Of a stretch of 64,000 bases of DNA, positions 24,957 to 34,243 are shown in pieces. A model generated the notes under the pieces. That model was not told where the DNA came from and did no database searches. It worked only from the letters and a program-made list of their open reading frames with translations. Source of the stretch: Chryseobacterium sp. MEBOG06 (GTDB lineage Bacteria; Bacteroidota; Bacteroidia; Flavobacteriales; Weeksellaceae); assembly GCF_021869765.1 (NCBI RefSeq), contig NZ_CP084580.1:4030001-4094000 (forward strand), given 5' to 3'. The translations under genes were made by a program, and so were the position numbers. Within the stretch, counting starts at the first letter, position 1, and the number at the start of each line of letters is the position of its first letter.

Positions 24957-25625
24957 TTACTGTCCACCTAACGAATACCAATTAGTCCCATCAGTAATTA
25001 GCTCTGTTGCATACTGTTGAATACTTGAAAGAGTATTTGTCAAATAGTTAGAGTTAAGTGTTGTCAAAGTCTGCACACCACTTCCTGTTGAAATTAATGT
25101 TAATTTCTTACCAAGCATACTTACAGTAGGAGCAGGCAATTGGATATCACCGTTTACAGTTCCAGTAATAACTACAATATTTCCAACATCAGAAGCATTA
25201 ATAGTCGTAACTGCTGCACCGGCAATAGTTCTGAAAGTAGGAATTGTAGGGGTAACTGCGCCACCTCCTAATGTTTTCCATACATTGTTACCAGATGTAC
25301 CGTCATAGTAGTAAAACCCAGTTGCTGTAACATTTACAGTTTTACCTGTTCCATTACCACCTAAAGCAGTTACAAAAACAAGGGCTCCGTTCTGAGCACT
25401 TGGAGTTGCGGCACCGTCTGCATAGGCTGTGTTTTTGGCTTCTAATTCAGCTCTTGTTAAACGAGGGACTAACAAAGCATCAGGTCTAGTATTATCAGTA
25501 GTAGTAGCTACTACGTCTAAAGTTGCGGCAGGTGTGGTTGTGTTAATCCCCACTCTCCCTTGCTGAGCCTTGGAAAGCGCCGAAAGGCAAACCAGCATTG
25601 TTGCTGTTAATAAAATTTTTTTCAT
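24957..25625 (-). CDS. Exported protein with GINT-TPxATLDV motif
   Basis: The protein has 222 residues with signal peptide MKKILLTATMLVCLSALSKA. The mature N-terminus reads QGRVGINTTTPAATLDVV, a short motif seen at the start of many Bacteroidota surface proteins and tail-fibre-like proteins. Then come VPRLTRAELEAKNTAYADGA and GFYYYDGTSGNNVWKTLGGG, and a repetitive Thr-rich beta region. It is probably co-transcribed with the related gene 36 bases downstream. Function unknown. Confidence 0.75.
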   Translation of the reverse strand: MKKILLTATMLVCLSALSKAQQGRVGINTTTPAATLDVVATTTDNTRPDALLVPRLTRAELEAKNTAYADGAATPSAQNGALVFVTALGGNGTGKTVNVTATGFYYYDGTSGNNVWKTLGGGAVTPTIPTFRTIAGAAVTTINASDVGNIVVITGTVNGDIQLPAPTVSMLGKKLTLISTGSGVQTLTTLNSNYLTNTLSSIQQYATELITDGTNWYSLGGQ

Positions 25626-26014
25626 AAGTTTTTAAAGATTTTAATTACATTATTTTTCATCATTATTTTGCGTCATCGTTTCCTAATCAAGGAAAATGCA
25701 TCCCAACTTGGGATTATTATATTTAAGCTAAAAATAATCAAAAAATTATAAATATTCTGTTTGAATTCAGCTCAAATTCAATAAATAACTTATTGGAAGC
25801 ACATGATTTACAAAATTGCTTACGATGCAAATTTAAGATATAATTTTCTATTTTATACACTTTATAAAAGAAAATTAAAAATTCTTAATACCACAAAATG
25901 TTAATCGATTGAATTATAACTACATAAAGATTTCACAAAATAAGATAATTATGTTAAATTTCATTAACATCTTATTTTCTAACCATCACTTCATATTGAT
26001 TAATAAGCTCTTAA
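25626..26014. other. Intergenic region upstream of the exported-protein pair
   Basis: 389 AT-rich bases. On the minus strand a TAAATTTG box at 25828-25835 could start the exported-protein transcript and would give a leader of about 195 bases. No clear -33 TTG, RNA gene or hairpin was recognised, and rimO ends at its right edge without an obvious terminator. Confidence 0.4.
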
Positions 26015-27316
26015 CTATATCAATTCTCCATATAAGTCAAATTCTTCTGCTGAGGTAATTTTAACCTCTGCAAAATCACCTATAGAAATGTATGTATCTT
26101 CCGCCGAAACAAGAACTGTATTATCTACATCCGGAGAATCGTATTCTGTTCTTCCTATAAAATAATTTCCTTCTTTACGGTCAAAAATACATCTGAAGAC
26201 CTGTCCTACTTTTTCCTGGTTTTTCTCCCATGAAATCTGAGACTGCACTTCCATGATCTCTTCTACTCTTGCTTCTTTTACTTCCTGAGGGATATCATCT
26301 TCCAATACATAAGCAGTGGTATTCTCTTCATGGGAATAGGTAAAGCAGCCTAATCTGTCGAACTTCTGTTCTTTCACCCAATCTTTAAGTTCCTGGAATC
26401 TTTCTTCTGTTTCTCCCGGGTATCCTACAATAAGAGTTGTTCTGATGGCCATATCGGGAACTTTCTCTCTGAATTTTCCTAACAATGCATCTGTTTTTTC
26501 GTGGGTAGTTCCTCTTTTCATTGATTTCAACAAATCAGAGTTGATGTGCTGAAGAGGGATATCTATATAGTTACAAACTTTAGGTTCTTCACGGATAATA
26601 TCCAGCACATCTTCAGGGAAGCCACTTGGGAAAGCATAGTGAAGTCTAATCCACTCTACTCCTTCTACTTTTACAAGTTCTTTCAAAAGATCCCCCAATG
26701 CTCTTTTCTTATAAATATCCAGGCCATAATAGGTAAGATCCTGAGCAATAAGAATAAGTTCCTTAGTTCCTTTTTTTGCTAATTTCTGAGCTTCAGAAAC
26801 CAATTTTTCGATAGGTGTTGAAATATGTCCACCTCTCATCAAAGGAATTGCACAGAAAGAGCATGGTCTGTCACAACCCTCTGAAATTTTAAGATAAGCA
26901 TAATGTTTGGGAGTGGTCGTTAATCTTTCACCTACCAGCTCATGTTTATAATCAGCACCAAGGTGCTTTAACAGGATGGGAAGATCTCTGGTTCCAAAAT
27001 ACTGATCAACATCAGGAATTTCTCTTATCAAATCCGGCTTATATCTTTCAGAAAGACAGCCAGTAACGAATACTTTTTCAACTTCACCTCTGTTTTTAGC
27101 CTCTACATAATCAAGGATTGTATTAATTGATTCTTCTTTAGCATTATCTATAAAGCCGCAGGTATTGATCACTACAATATCCCCACGGTCTTCGTGAACC
27201 ACTTCTTTACCATTGGCTTTCAGCTGGCTCATTAATACTTCAGAATCATATACATTCTTGGAGCATCCAAGAGTAACTACATTGATTTTCTTCTTCCCTA
27301 CAGATTTTGTACGCAT
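26015..27316 (-). CDS. rimO: Ribosomal protein S12 methylthiotransferase
   Basis: RimO adds a methylthio group to an aspartate of ribosomal protein S12. The 433-residue protein has the N-terminal UPF0004 domain (NVVTLGCSKNVYDSEVL), the radical SAM motif CDRPCSFC at mid-length, and a C-terminal TRAM domain. Both iron-sulphur sites look complete. The ATG at 27316 is used; an in-frame TTG further up lies inside or before the -7 box. Own promoter, downstream of the polysaccharide operon terminator. Confidence 0.95.
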   Translation of the reverse strand: MRTKSVGKKKINVVTLGCSKNVYDSEVLMSQLKANGKEVVHEDRGDIVVINTCGFIDNAKEESINTILDYVEAKNRGEVEKVFVTGCLSERYKPDLIREIPDVDQYFGTRDLPILLKHLGADYKHELVGERLTTTPKHYAYLKISEGCDRPCSFCAIPLMRGGHISTPIEKLVSEAQKLAKKGTKELILIAQDLTYYGLDIYKKRALGDLLKELVKVEGVEWIRLHYAFPSGFPEDVLDIIREEPKVCNYIDIPLQHINSDLLKSMKRGTTHEKTDALLGKFREKVPDMAIRTTLIVGYPGETEERFQELKDWVKEQKFDRLGCFTYSHEENTTAYVLEDDIPQEVKEARVEEIMEVQSQISWEKNQEKVGQVFRCIFDRKEGNYFIGRTEYDSPDVDNTVLVSAEDTYISIGDFAEVKITSAEEFDLYGELI

Positions 27317-27335
27317 CGTTTTGATTTTGAGTCTG

Positions 27336-27343
27336 CAAAGATA
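27336..27343 (-). promoter_or_regulatory. -7 promoter box of rimO
   Basis: The minus strand reads TATCTTTG 19 bases before the rimO ATG. Confidence 0.55.
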
Positions 27344-27375
27344 CAAAATATTGAAGAGTTACTATCAAAAAAATG

Positions 27376-27400
27376 AAAACCACTTTATAAAAGTGGTTTT
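27376..27400 (-). terminator. Terminator at the end of the polysaccharide operon
   Basis: An 11-bp perfect stem (27376-27386 with 27390-27400) around an ATA loop starts 12 bases after the rmlC stop. It separates the 27-kb polysaccharide block from rimO. Confidence 0.85.
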
Positions 27401-27412
27401 CAGGGATATACT

Positions 27413-27958
27413 TTAAAAGTTTTTTTCTTTGAATCCGGGAGCATTCTGATCTTTTTCTGAAAGTAGGGCATCTTTTTCATCAACCTTCCAGTTAATATCA
27501 AGATCCGGATCATTGAATTTCACGCTGCCTTCAGATTCTTTGTTATAAAAGTTATCACATTTATAAGAAAATACAGCATGGGTACTCAATACAGCAAATC
27601 CGTGTCCAAAGCCTCTGGGTACGTACAGCTGCAATTTGTTTTCAGCAGTCAGCTCAATTCCGAACCATTGTCCGAATGTAGATGAATCTTCTCTCAGATC
27701 CACCGCTACATCCCAAACACTTCCTTCAAGGCAGGATACCAGTTTTGCCTGTGCATGTTCTCCTTTTTGGAGATGTAATCCTCTTAATACACCATAAGAA
27801 GATTTGGAAATATTGTCCTGAACAAAATGGCCGTTCATTCCTGTAAGTTCTTCAAATTTTTTTTCATTGAACTTTTCAAAGAAGTAGCCTCTTTCATCTT
27901 CAAAAACTGTGGGCTCTATGATATAGCAATCCTTAAGCGGGGTTTCTTTAATTTTCAT
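27413..27958 (-). CDS. rmlC: dTDP-4-dehydrorhamnose 3,5-epimerase
   Basis: RmlC acts in dTDP-L-rhamnose synthesis. The 181-residue cupin shows FEDERGYFFEKFNEKKF, the catalytic histidine in LRGLHLQKGEHAQAK, and YVPRGFGHGFAVLS with a conserved aromatic region afterwards. Partner genes rmlA, rmlB and rmlD are not in the window. It is the last gene of the polysaccharide block, so L-rhamnose (or a related epimerised deoxy sugar) is probably part of the product. Confidence 0.9.
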   Translation of the reverse strand: MKIKETPLKDCYIIEPTVFEDERGYFFEKFNEKKFEELTGMNGHFVQDNISKSSYGVLRGLHLQKGEHAQAKLVSCLEGSVWDVAVDLREDSSTFGQWFGIELTAENKLQLYVPRGFGHGFAVLSTHAVFSYKCDNFYNKESEGSVKFNDPDLDINWKVDEKDALLSEKDQNAPGFKEKNF

Positions 27959-27973
27959 GATCGGGAAAAAAAT

Positions 27974-28543
27974 CTATTTTAATATGGTTATTAATGTTCT
28001 AAATAAAATCTTTATATCGTTTTTGAAAGACATATTTTCCAAATACTCAAGATTCATTTTTACTTTATTTGGGAATAATATTTCATCATTATATGCTAAA
28101 GGGTCCTTCTGCATTTTCAAAAGGCTTTCTTCATTTCTATATTTTATGCTTGCTTCACAGGTGAGGCCGGGTTTCAGCTTCAGAACCTCCCTATCTGCTC
28201 CCACAAGCCTATCGTAATACCCTTCAATATCAGGTCTGGGTCCTACAAAGCTCATATCCCCTTTCAAAATATTAAATAATTGAGGAAGCTCATCCAGTTT
28301 AAATTTTCTGAGAAGCTGTCCTATTGCCGAACAGATCATCGTTTTCTCATGAATTGTTTTAAACTTAAAAATAATGAAAGGATCTCCGTACTGCCCTATT
28401 CTTTTTTGGAAAAAAATTCCGTTTGAAGAAGTATCCAAGCTTGTAATAACAAACAAAACAATCAGTAAAGGCATAAGAAAGATGAGCAATATAACTGCAA
28501 AAACTAAGTCAAAAATCACTTTCCAATATTTATACTGATTCAT
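27974..28543 (-). CDS. Initiating sugar-phosphate transferase, PglC-like
   Basis: This 189-residue monotopic membrane enzyme moves a sugar phosphate from a nucleotide sugar to undecaprenyl phosphate. One N-terminal re-entrant hydrophobic segment is followed by FFQKRIGQYGDPFIIFKFKT, the catalytic Asp-Glu in FKLDELPQLFNILKGDMSF and VGPRP. After that it differs from the usual GITGWAQVNGR (here LKPGLTCEASIKYRNE). It sits beside the PglE-like aminotransferase, so an acylated 4-amino sugar is a likely substrate. Confidence 0.85.
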   Translation of the reverse strand: MNQYKYWKVIFDLVFAVILLIFLMPLLIVLFVITSLDTSSNGIFFQKRIGQYGDPFIIFKFKTIHEKTMICSAIGQLLRKFKLDELPQLFNILKGDMSFVGPRPDIEGYYDRLVGADREVLKLKPGLTCEASIKYRNEESLLKMQKDPLAYNDEILFPNKVKMNLEYLENMSFKNDIKILFRTLITILK

Positions 28544-28557
28544 AAAGCAGATCGATA

Positions 28558-29694
28558 TTATATTTCGAAGAAGGTATGGATTACCTTCGCTATTCTTTCT
28601 CTATCTTTATCAGACAAATTAGATCCCGAAGGAAGACAAAGCCCATTGTCAAAAAGTTTTTCTGAAACAGTCCCACCATAGTAAGGTGTATTTTCAAAAA
28701 CAGGCTGTAGATGCATCGGCTTCCAAAGAGGCCTTGATTCTATATTATCTTCTAAAAATGCAAATCTTAGGTCTTCTCTGTTTTTTCCTGTAATATCTGG
28801 ATTGACAATGATTGCAGAAAGCCAGTGATTGGAATAAAAATATGAATTGGGTTCAGAGAATACCTCTACCCCATCAATATCTTTAAAAATCTCAACGTAA
28901 AAGTCATGCATTGCCCTTCTCGCTTCAACGCGATCTTTTAACACTTCCATCTGACCTCTTCCTATTCCGGCAACAATATTACTCATTCTGTAGTTGAACC
29001 CAATATGAGAATGCTGATAGTGAGGTGCATTGTCACGTGCCTGAGTGGATAAGAACACTATTTTATCTTTATCTTCTTTTGTGTGGCTTACCAATGCACC
29101 ACCTCCTGAAGTGGTTATAATTTTATTTCCGTTAAAGCTCAGAACCCCGAAACGTCCGAATGTTCCACAAGCCTGGCCTCTATATGTTGACCCTAAAGCT
29201 TCTGCTGCATCTTCAATCAGATCTATTCCGAATTCTTTCGAAATAGCAGTAATCTCATCCATTTTTGCCGGCATCCCATACAAATGAACAACAATAATGG
29301 CCTTCGGTTTTTTGCCTTTTAGAATTCTGTCTTCAATCGCTTCTCTTAAAGCTTTTGGACAAATATTCCAAGTTTCTTCTTCACTATCAACAAAAACAGG
29401 ATTTGCACCACAGTAAGCTATGGGGTTTGCAGATGCTGAAAATGTCATAGACTGACAAATCACTTCATCTCCATATTGAACACCAGCTTCAATCAAAGCA
29501 AGATGAATTGCCGCTGTTCCTGCTGATAAGGCAGCGACTTTCACGTCTTTATTTAAAAATTTCTCTAAGTCTTCTTCAAAGCCATTTACATTAGGTCCTA
29601 ATGGAGCGATCCAGTTTTCTGTAAAGGCTTCGTTGATATATCTTTGTTCATTACCTCCCATATGTGGTGAGGATAACCAGATTTTTGAATTCAT
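28558..29694 (-). CDS. PLP-dependent sugar aminotransferase, PglE/DegT-like
   Basis: The 378-residue DegT/DnrJ/EryC1 enzyme would aminate a 4-keto-6-deoxy nucleotide sugar. The N-terminus reads MNSKIWLSSPHMGGNEQRYI, as in PglE-type enzymes. The PLP lysine lies in LSFNGNKIITTSGGGALVS; AAEALGSTYRG holds the ring-stacking region. With the WbpM-like dehydratase at 52308 it would make UDP-4-amino-4,6-dideoxy-GlcNAc. It is the partner of the acyltransferase at 30783. Confidence 0.85.
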   Translation of the reverse strand: MNSKIWLSSPHMGGNEQRYINEAFTENWIAPLGPNVNGFEEDLEKFLNKDVKVAALSAGTAAIHLALIEAGVQYGDEVICQSMTFSASANPIAYCGANPVFVDSEEETWNICPKALREAIEDRILKGKKPKAIIVVHLYGMPAKMDEITAISKEFGIDLIEDAAEALGSTYRGQACGTFGRFGVLSFNGNKIITTSGGGALVSHTKEDKDKIVFLSTQARDNAPHYQHSHIGFNYRMSNIVAGIGRGQMEVLKDRVEARRAMHDFYVEIFKDIDGVEVFSEPNSYFYSNHWLSAIIVNPDITGKNREDLRFAFLEDNIESRPLWKPMHLQPVFENTPYYGGTVSEKLFDNGLCLPSGSNLSDKDRERIAKVIHTFFEI

Positions 29695-29703
29695 AATAGT
29701 TTA

Positions 29704-30783
29704 TTAATATTCGTCGTATGAAATGGTTAATTCTTTCGAAGTGGGAACGGATTGACAGCTTAAAATAAAACCATCTTCAATTTCGTAGTCCATTAAAACA
29801 TCAGTCTCTTTCATATTCACAGTTCCTGAAATTACTTTTCCTACACAACTGCTGCAATTCCCTTTTTTGCAGGAGTATGGAACATCCAAACCTACCTCCA
29901 ATAAAGATTCAAGGAGGTTTTTCTTATGATCAACAGTTACGTAATGAGACTCCTGATCAATAATTACTTCAACTTTAGTCTCCCCAGATTTTACGGTTTC
30001 AGAAATGATCTCTTCAATCCCAACTTCATTTTCTAAAGAATAAAAAAGTTCACTTTTAATGATTTCCTTTGGAATTTTAATAGAAAGAAGGTAATCATGA
30101 ACCGTTTTAATCAATTCCTCGGGCCCGCAGGTATAAAATTCTGAAAAACTTTTCACATCGAATTGCTGATGAATTTTAGTCTGTAAAAAATCATGATCAA
30201 TTCGCCCAAAATAATGATTATCATATTTTTTCCGGCTAAAGATGTAAATTACTTTTAAAGTATCCTTAAACTGAGATTCCAAAGAGCTCAGCTGATCACG
30301 GAAAATAGTATCCTCAATTTGCTTATTGGCAAAAAGTAATGTAATCTTAGTTAACGGTTCATTATTCAGAATGTTTTTAACAATAGAAATAATGGGGGTA
30401 ATTCCGCTTCCCGCAGCCACTAAAAAAATATTTTTGGCAGAGCTATCTGCTATATGATAAACAAACCGGCCCTCGGGTAAGCCTACATCTAAATAATCTC
30501 CAACTTCAATGCGGTCTTTAATAAAAGTTGAAAATACGCCACCATTAATTGCTTTTACAACCACCGAAAGACTATTTTCTTCAGGGCTTGTACAAATTGA
30601 GTAAGATCTTCTGATTTCATCATTGTTGATTTCAGATTTCAAAGTAACATATTGACCTGATTCAAAAACAAAAGAATTCTTAAGCTCTTCGGTTATATCA
30701 AAAGTCAATAGTACAGCATCATCAGTCAAAAATGACTTATCAAATACTTTGAGTTTGTGAAATACATTTCTCATTGGTGTCAT
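29704..30783 (-). CDS. Flavin/2Fe-2S oxidoreductase, probable reductase of the Rieske oxygenase
   Basis: This 359-residue protein joins a ferredoxin-NADP reductase-like part to a C-terminal plant-type ferredoxin domain. The FAD motif is RRSYSICTSPEE, the nucleotide site VAAGSGITPIISIV, and cluster ligands are Cys305, Cys310, Cys313 and Cys343. The order matches PaaE and reductases of carnitine or betaine Rieske monooxygenases (CntB, GbcB). A Rieske oxygenase is encoded three genes upstream, so the two should form an NAD(P)H-driven two-component system. Start codon overlaps the previous stop by one base. Confidence 0.85.
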   Translation of the reverse strand: MTPMRNVFHKLKVFDKSFLTDDAVLLTFDITEELKNSFVFESGQYVTLKSEINNDEIRRSYSICTSPEENSLSVVVKAINGGVFSTFIKDRIEVGDYLDVGLPEGRFVYHIADSSAKNIFLVAAGSGITPIISIVKNILNNEPLTKITLLFANKQIEDTIFRDQLSSLESQFKDTLKVIYIFSRKKYDNHYFGRIDHDFLQTKIHQQFDVKSFSEFYTCGPEELIKTVHDYLLSIKIPKEIIKSELFYSLENEVGIEEIISETVKSGETKVEVIIDQESHYVTVDHKKNLLESLLEVGLDVPYSCKKGNCSSCVGKVISGTVNMKETDVLMDYEIEDGFILSCQSVPTSKELTISYDEY

Positions 30784-31430
30784 TAAAATATTTTTTTTGC
30801 AGGATTACCTACATAGGTTCCAGACTCTTTAATATTTCTGAAAACTACACTTCCAGCTCCGATAATAGCATTATCTGCAATTTTTACTCCCGGATAGATT
30901 GTAGAACCTGTTCCTATCAATACATTTTTTCCAATCCGACAGTTTCCTCCTAAATCTACATTTGCCATGATATTAGTAAATTCGTCTATAAAAACATCAT
31001 GTCCAATCTGGCTTCCGCAGTTGATAAATACCCCTTTTGACACCTCCGCATCACAGGATATTAAAACATTTGAAAACAACACGACCGACTGGTCTATTTT
31101 GGCTCTGTCACCAAAAATACAAGTGTGGTGAGCAAAACCCTGTATTTTTGAAGGTTCAGTATTAGAAAAAATAGTTCTTTTAACTTCAGAGCTGTTAATT
31201 GCCAACAAGATACTTTCGTACCTGTTCAAATCATTATTAGATAAAGAATCAATTACTTTCAGATCAAGATTAAATGGATCTAAAGCAGTCAGATTATCAT
31301 CTACAAATCCCACAATATTTGGAACATTGCCTTTAAATTTGCGAGAGTGATTGATAAAACTCAAAAGTTCTCTTCCAAAGCCTCCGGCTCCAATAATTAC
31401 AGATTCTTTACTGTATTGAATACCCTCCAT
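30783..31430 (-). CDS. Sugar N-acyltransferase, PglD/NeuD-like
   Basis: The 215-residue enzyme has a Rossmann-like N-terminus (SVIIGAGGFGRELLSFI) and a left-handed beta helix with hexapeptides. The catalytic histidine is expected in INCGSQIGHDVFID. PglD acetylates UDP-4-amino sugars with acetyl-CoA. Here it lies in a row of ketosynthase, carrier protein and oxygenase genes, so I infer a different acyl donor, perhaps acyl-ACP. Its start overlaps the reductase-encoding SDR gene by 23 bases. Confidence 0.85.
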   Translation of the reverse strand: MEGIQYSKESVIIGAGGFGRELLSFINHSRKFKGNVPNIVGFVDDNLTALDPFNLDLKVIDSLSNNDLNRYESILLAINSSEVKRTIFSNTEPSKIQGFAHHTCIFGDRAKIDQSVVLFSNVLISCDAEVSKGVFINCGSQIGHDVFIDEFTNIMANVDLGGNCRIGKNVLIGTGSTIYPGVKIADNAIIGAGSVVFRNIKESGTYVGNPAKKIF

Positions 31431-32133
31431 CGATTATTATATTTTGACCTGTAATCCATTTTGAACCACTAGATATTAAAAATTTTATTGTAGGAACCAC
31501 GTCTTCTGTTTTTCCGATTCCAAGAGGATGCATTTCTAAAATATCCTTTACGTTATCTTCGCTCAATTGAGAGAAAAGATTTTGTGTCATCGGAGTATCA
31601 ACAACACCAGGAAGCACTGCATTTATTCTTATTTTTCTTTTTGCAAATTCCAAAGCAGCTGACTTTACCAAACCTACTACGGCCGATTTTGTAGAGCAAT
31701 AACCTATTTTTCCAGGTTGTCCCAACACTCCCATTACTGAAGACATGAAAACTACACTTGCTCCTTCATTACTATATTTTTTCTTTGTGAAATGTCTTAA
31801 TAACTCGATTCCCGAAAATACATTAAGCTTATATATCCTTTCAATTTTTTCAGGATTGTATAATGTAAGGGGAACTGTTTCTTCCATTCCTGCACAATGT
31901 ATGAGCGCATCGAATTTTTCAGAAAAGTCTAAGTTTTTAAATAAATTTTCAATTTCTGAAACTTCTGATAAATCTAAAGGACAGCAAACAACATTATCTT
32001 TAGCCTCATCTAAAAAATCCCGAATTTTTTCAAAATTTCGTGCTACAGCCACTACTTTATGGCCGTCCTTCACAAGATCTTTCATGGTTTCAAAGCCAAT
32101 TCCTGAAGTAGCTCCGGTAAGAATAATATTCAT
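31408..32133 (-). CDS. Short-chain dehydrogenase, FabG-like 3-ketoacyl reductase
   Basis: This 241-residue SDR has the cofactor motif TGATSGIGFE (6-15), catalytic Ser131/132 and YCSTK (Tyr145, Lys149). Close neighbours are two ketosynthases and an acyl carrier protein, which points to reduction of 3-ketoacyl-ACP to 3-hydroxyacyl-ACP. A sugar-reducing role cannot be excluded. It abuts the Rieske gene with no spacer. Confidence 0.85.
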   Translation of the reverse strand: MNIILTGATSGIGFETMKDLVKDGHKVVAVARNFEKIRDFLDEAKDNVVCCPLDLSEVSEIENLFKNLDFSEKFDALIHCAGMEETVPLTLYNPEKIERIYKLNVFSGIELLRHFTKKKYSNEGASVVFMSSVMGVLGQPGKIGYCSTKSAVVGLVKSAALEFAKRKIRINAVLPGVVDTPMTQNLFSQLSEDNVKDILEMHPLGIGKTEDVVPTIKFLISSGSKWITGQNIIIDGGYSIQ

Positions 32134-33210
32134 TTAATCAATGTATTTTTTATAGTTTTTCTGAAATTCGCACACCCTTGCTTCTTCATCACTTAATTCT
32201 CCGGTAAAAGGCGATTTTTTCACCCCAATCTGAACTTTTTCACAAATTGTTTTATCCTCATCAAAAACCTTTCTGTTGAAACTTACCAGTGACTCTTTAT
32301 AAATTTTTTCTAAAGTAGGATTTACTTTTTCGTCTTCTTTCTTTGTCAAGAAAACATAGCTTACAAATTTTGACGAATTACTGTCAATGGGAGTAATATA
32401 TGATAAATTAAAAGAAACACCATAGGTACTTGAAATCAAAACATTAGGAAATACAACAAGATGCTTATATCCAGAAATTTTGTATTCACGGTTTTGATAA
32501 GGTGAATGAATTTTAGCATTTTTACCTTCATTTTCGCCTGCCAGAAGAGTTGCATCCCAAACAGAGTGTTCTTTAATGAAAGTAAATTCCATTCCTCCAG
32601 CACCTAATTTTTTAAAGGTCTCTTCATGAATAAGATTTACGTGATAACTTTCTAAAGTATTTTCAACTAAAATTTTCCAATTGGCATTAATGATCATGTC
32701 ATTAACATCCACCAATTCTCCAAAATTATTACTCATTTTTTCAACCTCTTCGAAAAGATCTCCCATAAAATCTTTCAATTCTGAAGGATCATTGGAAAGG
32801 TTAACAAAGACAAGTTCTCCACAAAAATCTACTTTATATTCTTTAAGTTTTAAGCATTCCAGCTCGTCTTTGGTGAATTTAAATAAAGGTTTCTTCGGAA
32901 TTCCTGCCGGAATTCCTTTATCATTGTATGCCCATCCATGATAAGGACACATCAAAGGCCTGTTACCAGACTGCTCAACTTGAATAATTGAGTGTCTGTG
33001 TGAACAGATATTTTTAAATGCTTTTATCGTACCTCTGCAGTTTTGTACAACTACCGGAATTCCTCCGATATCCTGAGTGATAAAATCATCTTCTTCTTTT
33101 AAAAAAGATTTAAAACCTACAAAGCACCAAGTTTGCTGAAACAAAAGTTCATGTTCTTTTTCTAAAACATCATTTCTGTAATAATGCTCGGGAAGTATTA
33201 ATGCTTTCAT
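32134..33210 (-). CDS. Rieske non-haem iron oxygenase
   Basis: The 358-residue protein has a Rieske domain with Cys69-X-His71 and Cys88-XX-His91. The catalytic domain shows NWKILVENTLESYHVNLIHE, containing the iron-binding histidine pair typical of ring-hydroxylating oxygenase alpha subunits and of choline/carnitine/betaine oxygenases. No beta subunit is present. It should hydroxylate or demethylate a substrate using electrons from the 29704 product. Being between ketosynthase and reductase genes, the substrate is most likely the acyl chain or the acylated sugar. Confidence 0.85.
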   Translation of the reverse strand: MKALILPEHYYRNDVLEKEHELLFQQTWCFVGFKSFLKEEDDFITQDIGGIPVVVQNCRGTIKAFKNICSHRHSIIQVEQSGNRPLMCPYHGWAYNDKGIPAGIPKKPLFKFTKDELECLKLKEYKVDFCGELVFVNLSNDPSELKDFMGDLFEEVEKMSNNFGELVDVNDMIINANWKILVENTLESYHVNLIHEETFKKLGAGGMEFTFIKEHSVWDATLLAGENEGKNAKIHSPYQNREYKISGYKHLVVFPNVLISSTYGVSFNLSYITPIDSNSSKFVSYVFLTKKEDEKVNPTLEKIYKESLVSFNRKVFDEDKTICEKVQIGVKKSPFTGELSDEEARVCEFQKNYKKYID

Positions 33211-33212
33211 GT

Positions 33213-34241
33213 TTATATTTCTTTTAATGGTAAAATTTTAGTTTCTGATAAATTAATGATACAGTTTCCCCAGGACAAGCCTGAACCATAGCCGCTGCAT
33301 AGAACTCTGCTTTTATTAGTAAGCAGATCTAAATTAGTTGTGATCAGCAACGGAATGGTTACTCCACTTGTATTTCCGAAACGTTCAATATTTATCGGGA
33401 CTTTATGAGTATCAATTCCCAATATAGAGCTTATCTGCTTAATGATAAATCTATTGGACTGATGAAAGAAGAAACCATCAATTTCCGATAAGTCTACTGA
33501 TGATTCCTCCTGAATTTTTTTAATACTAGGAGCTACTTCTCTTAATGTAAAATCAAAAACCTTTGCTCCATTCATATTGAGATAAAGATTTGATTCATTT
33601 TCAGAATCAAAACTATCTTTTGTAATACTTTTTCTATAACCTCCTTCAGGAATTATAATAGCTTCATGATTAGCTCCGTCTGAAAAGAAATTGAAATATG
33701 ACTTATCGGCACTCCCTCTTTTTGAAACCAAAATAGCGGAGGCAGCATCACCAAACAGCATGTTGGTACTTTTATCAGTAGGTGACAAAATCTTTGACAG
33801 GGTTTCTCCGATGATCAATAATACTTTTTCTCCTTCTCTTAAAGTGGAAGCAATGGAAAAAGCCGTGCTCAATCCCTGAACAAAACCTGCACAACCAGCA
33901 TTGATATCAAAACATAAAATTTCCTGTTGTAATCCCAATCTGTCTTGCAGAATATTGGATGTAAAGGGAATTTTGTAATCTGAGGTCTGTGAAAGAAAAA
34001 TAAGACTTTTAATCTCATTTTTGTCAACCAGCTTTAGTATTTCTTCTGCAGCTGCAAATCCCAGATCTGATGCTGTCACATCTTTATGAGCCCATCTTCT
34101 CTCTTTGATTCCAACTGTTTTTTCAAAAACTCTTATTTCTTTTTCTGTTAACAATGTTGAAAAAAAAGAATTCCCTACTGTATGAATCGGAACACTGGAA
34201 CTGATATAATCTATCGAAACATTATTAAACTCCTGAAACAT
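33213..34241 (-). CDS. Ketosynthase III (FabH-like), copy A
   Basis: The 342-residue thiolase-fold enzyme has the full KAS III triad: Cys117 in DINAGCAGFVQGL, a His in GFFFHQSNRF and an Asn in RFGNTSGVTIPL. KAS III enzymes condense an acyl-CoA starter with malonyl-ACP. It lies two bases from the acyl carrier gene and is a distant paralogue of copy B at 34487. Both copies in one sugar locus implies two condensations or two starters. Confidence 0.9.
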   Translation of the reverse strand: MFQEFNNVSIDYISSSVPIHTVGNSFFSTLLTEKEIRVFEKTVGIKERRWAHKDVTASDLGFAAAEEILKLVDKNEIKSLIFLSQTSDYKIPFTSNILQDRLGLQQEILCFDINAGCAGFVQGLSTAFSIASTLREGEKVLLIIGETLSKILSPTDKSTNMLFGDAASAILVSKRGSADKSYFNFFSDGANHEAIIIPEGGYRKSITKDSFDSENESNLYLNMNGAKVFDFTLREVAPSIKKIQEESSVDLSEIDGFFFHQSNRFIIKQISSILGIDTHKVPINIERFGNTSGVTIPLLITTNLDLLTNKSRVLCSGYGSGLSWGNCIINLSETKILPLKEI

Positions 34242-34243
34242 AA

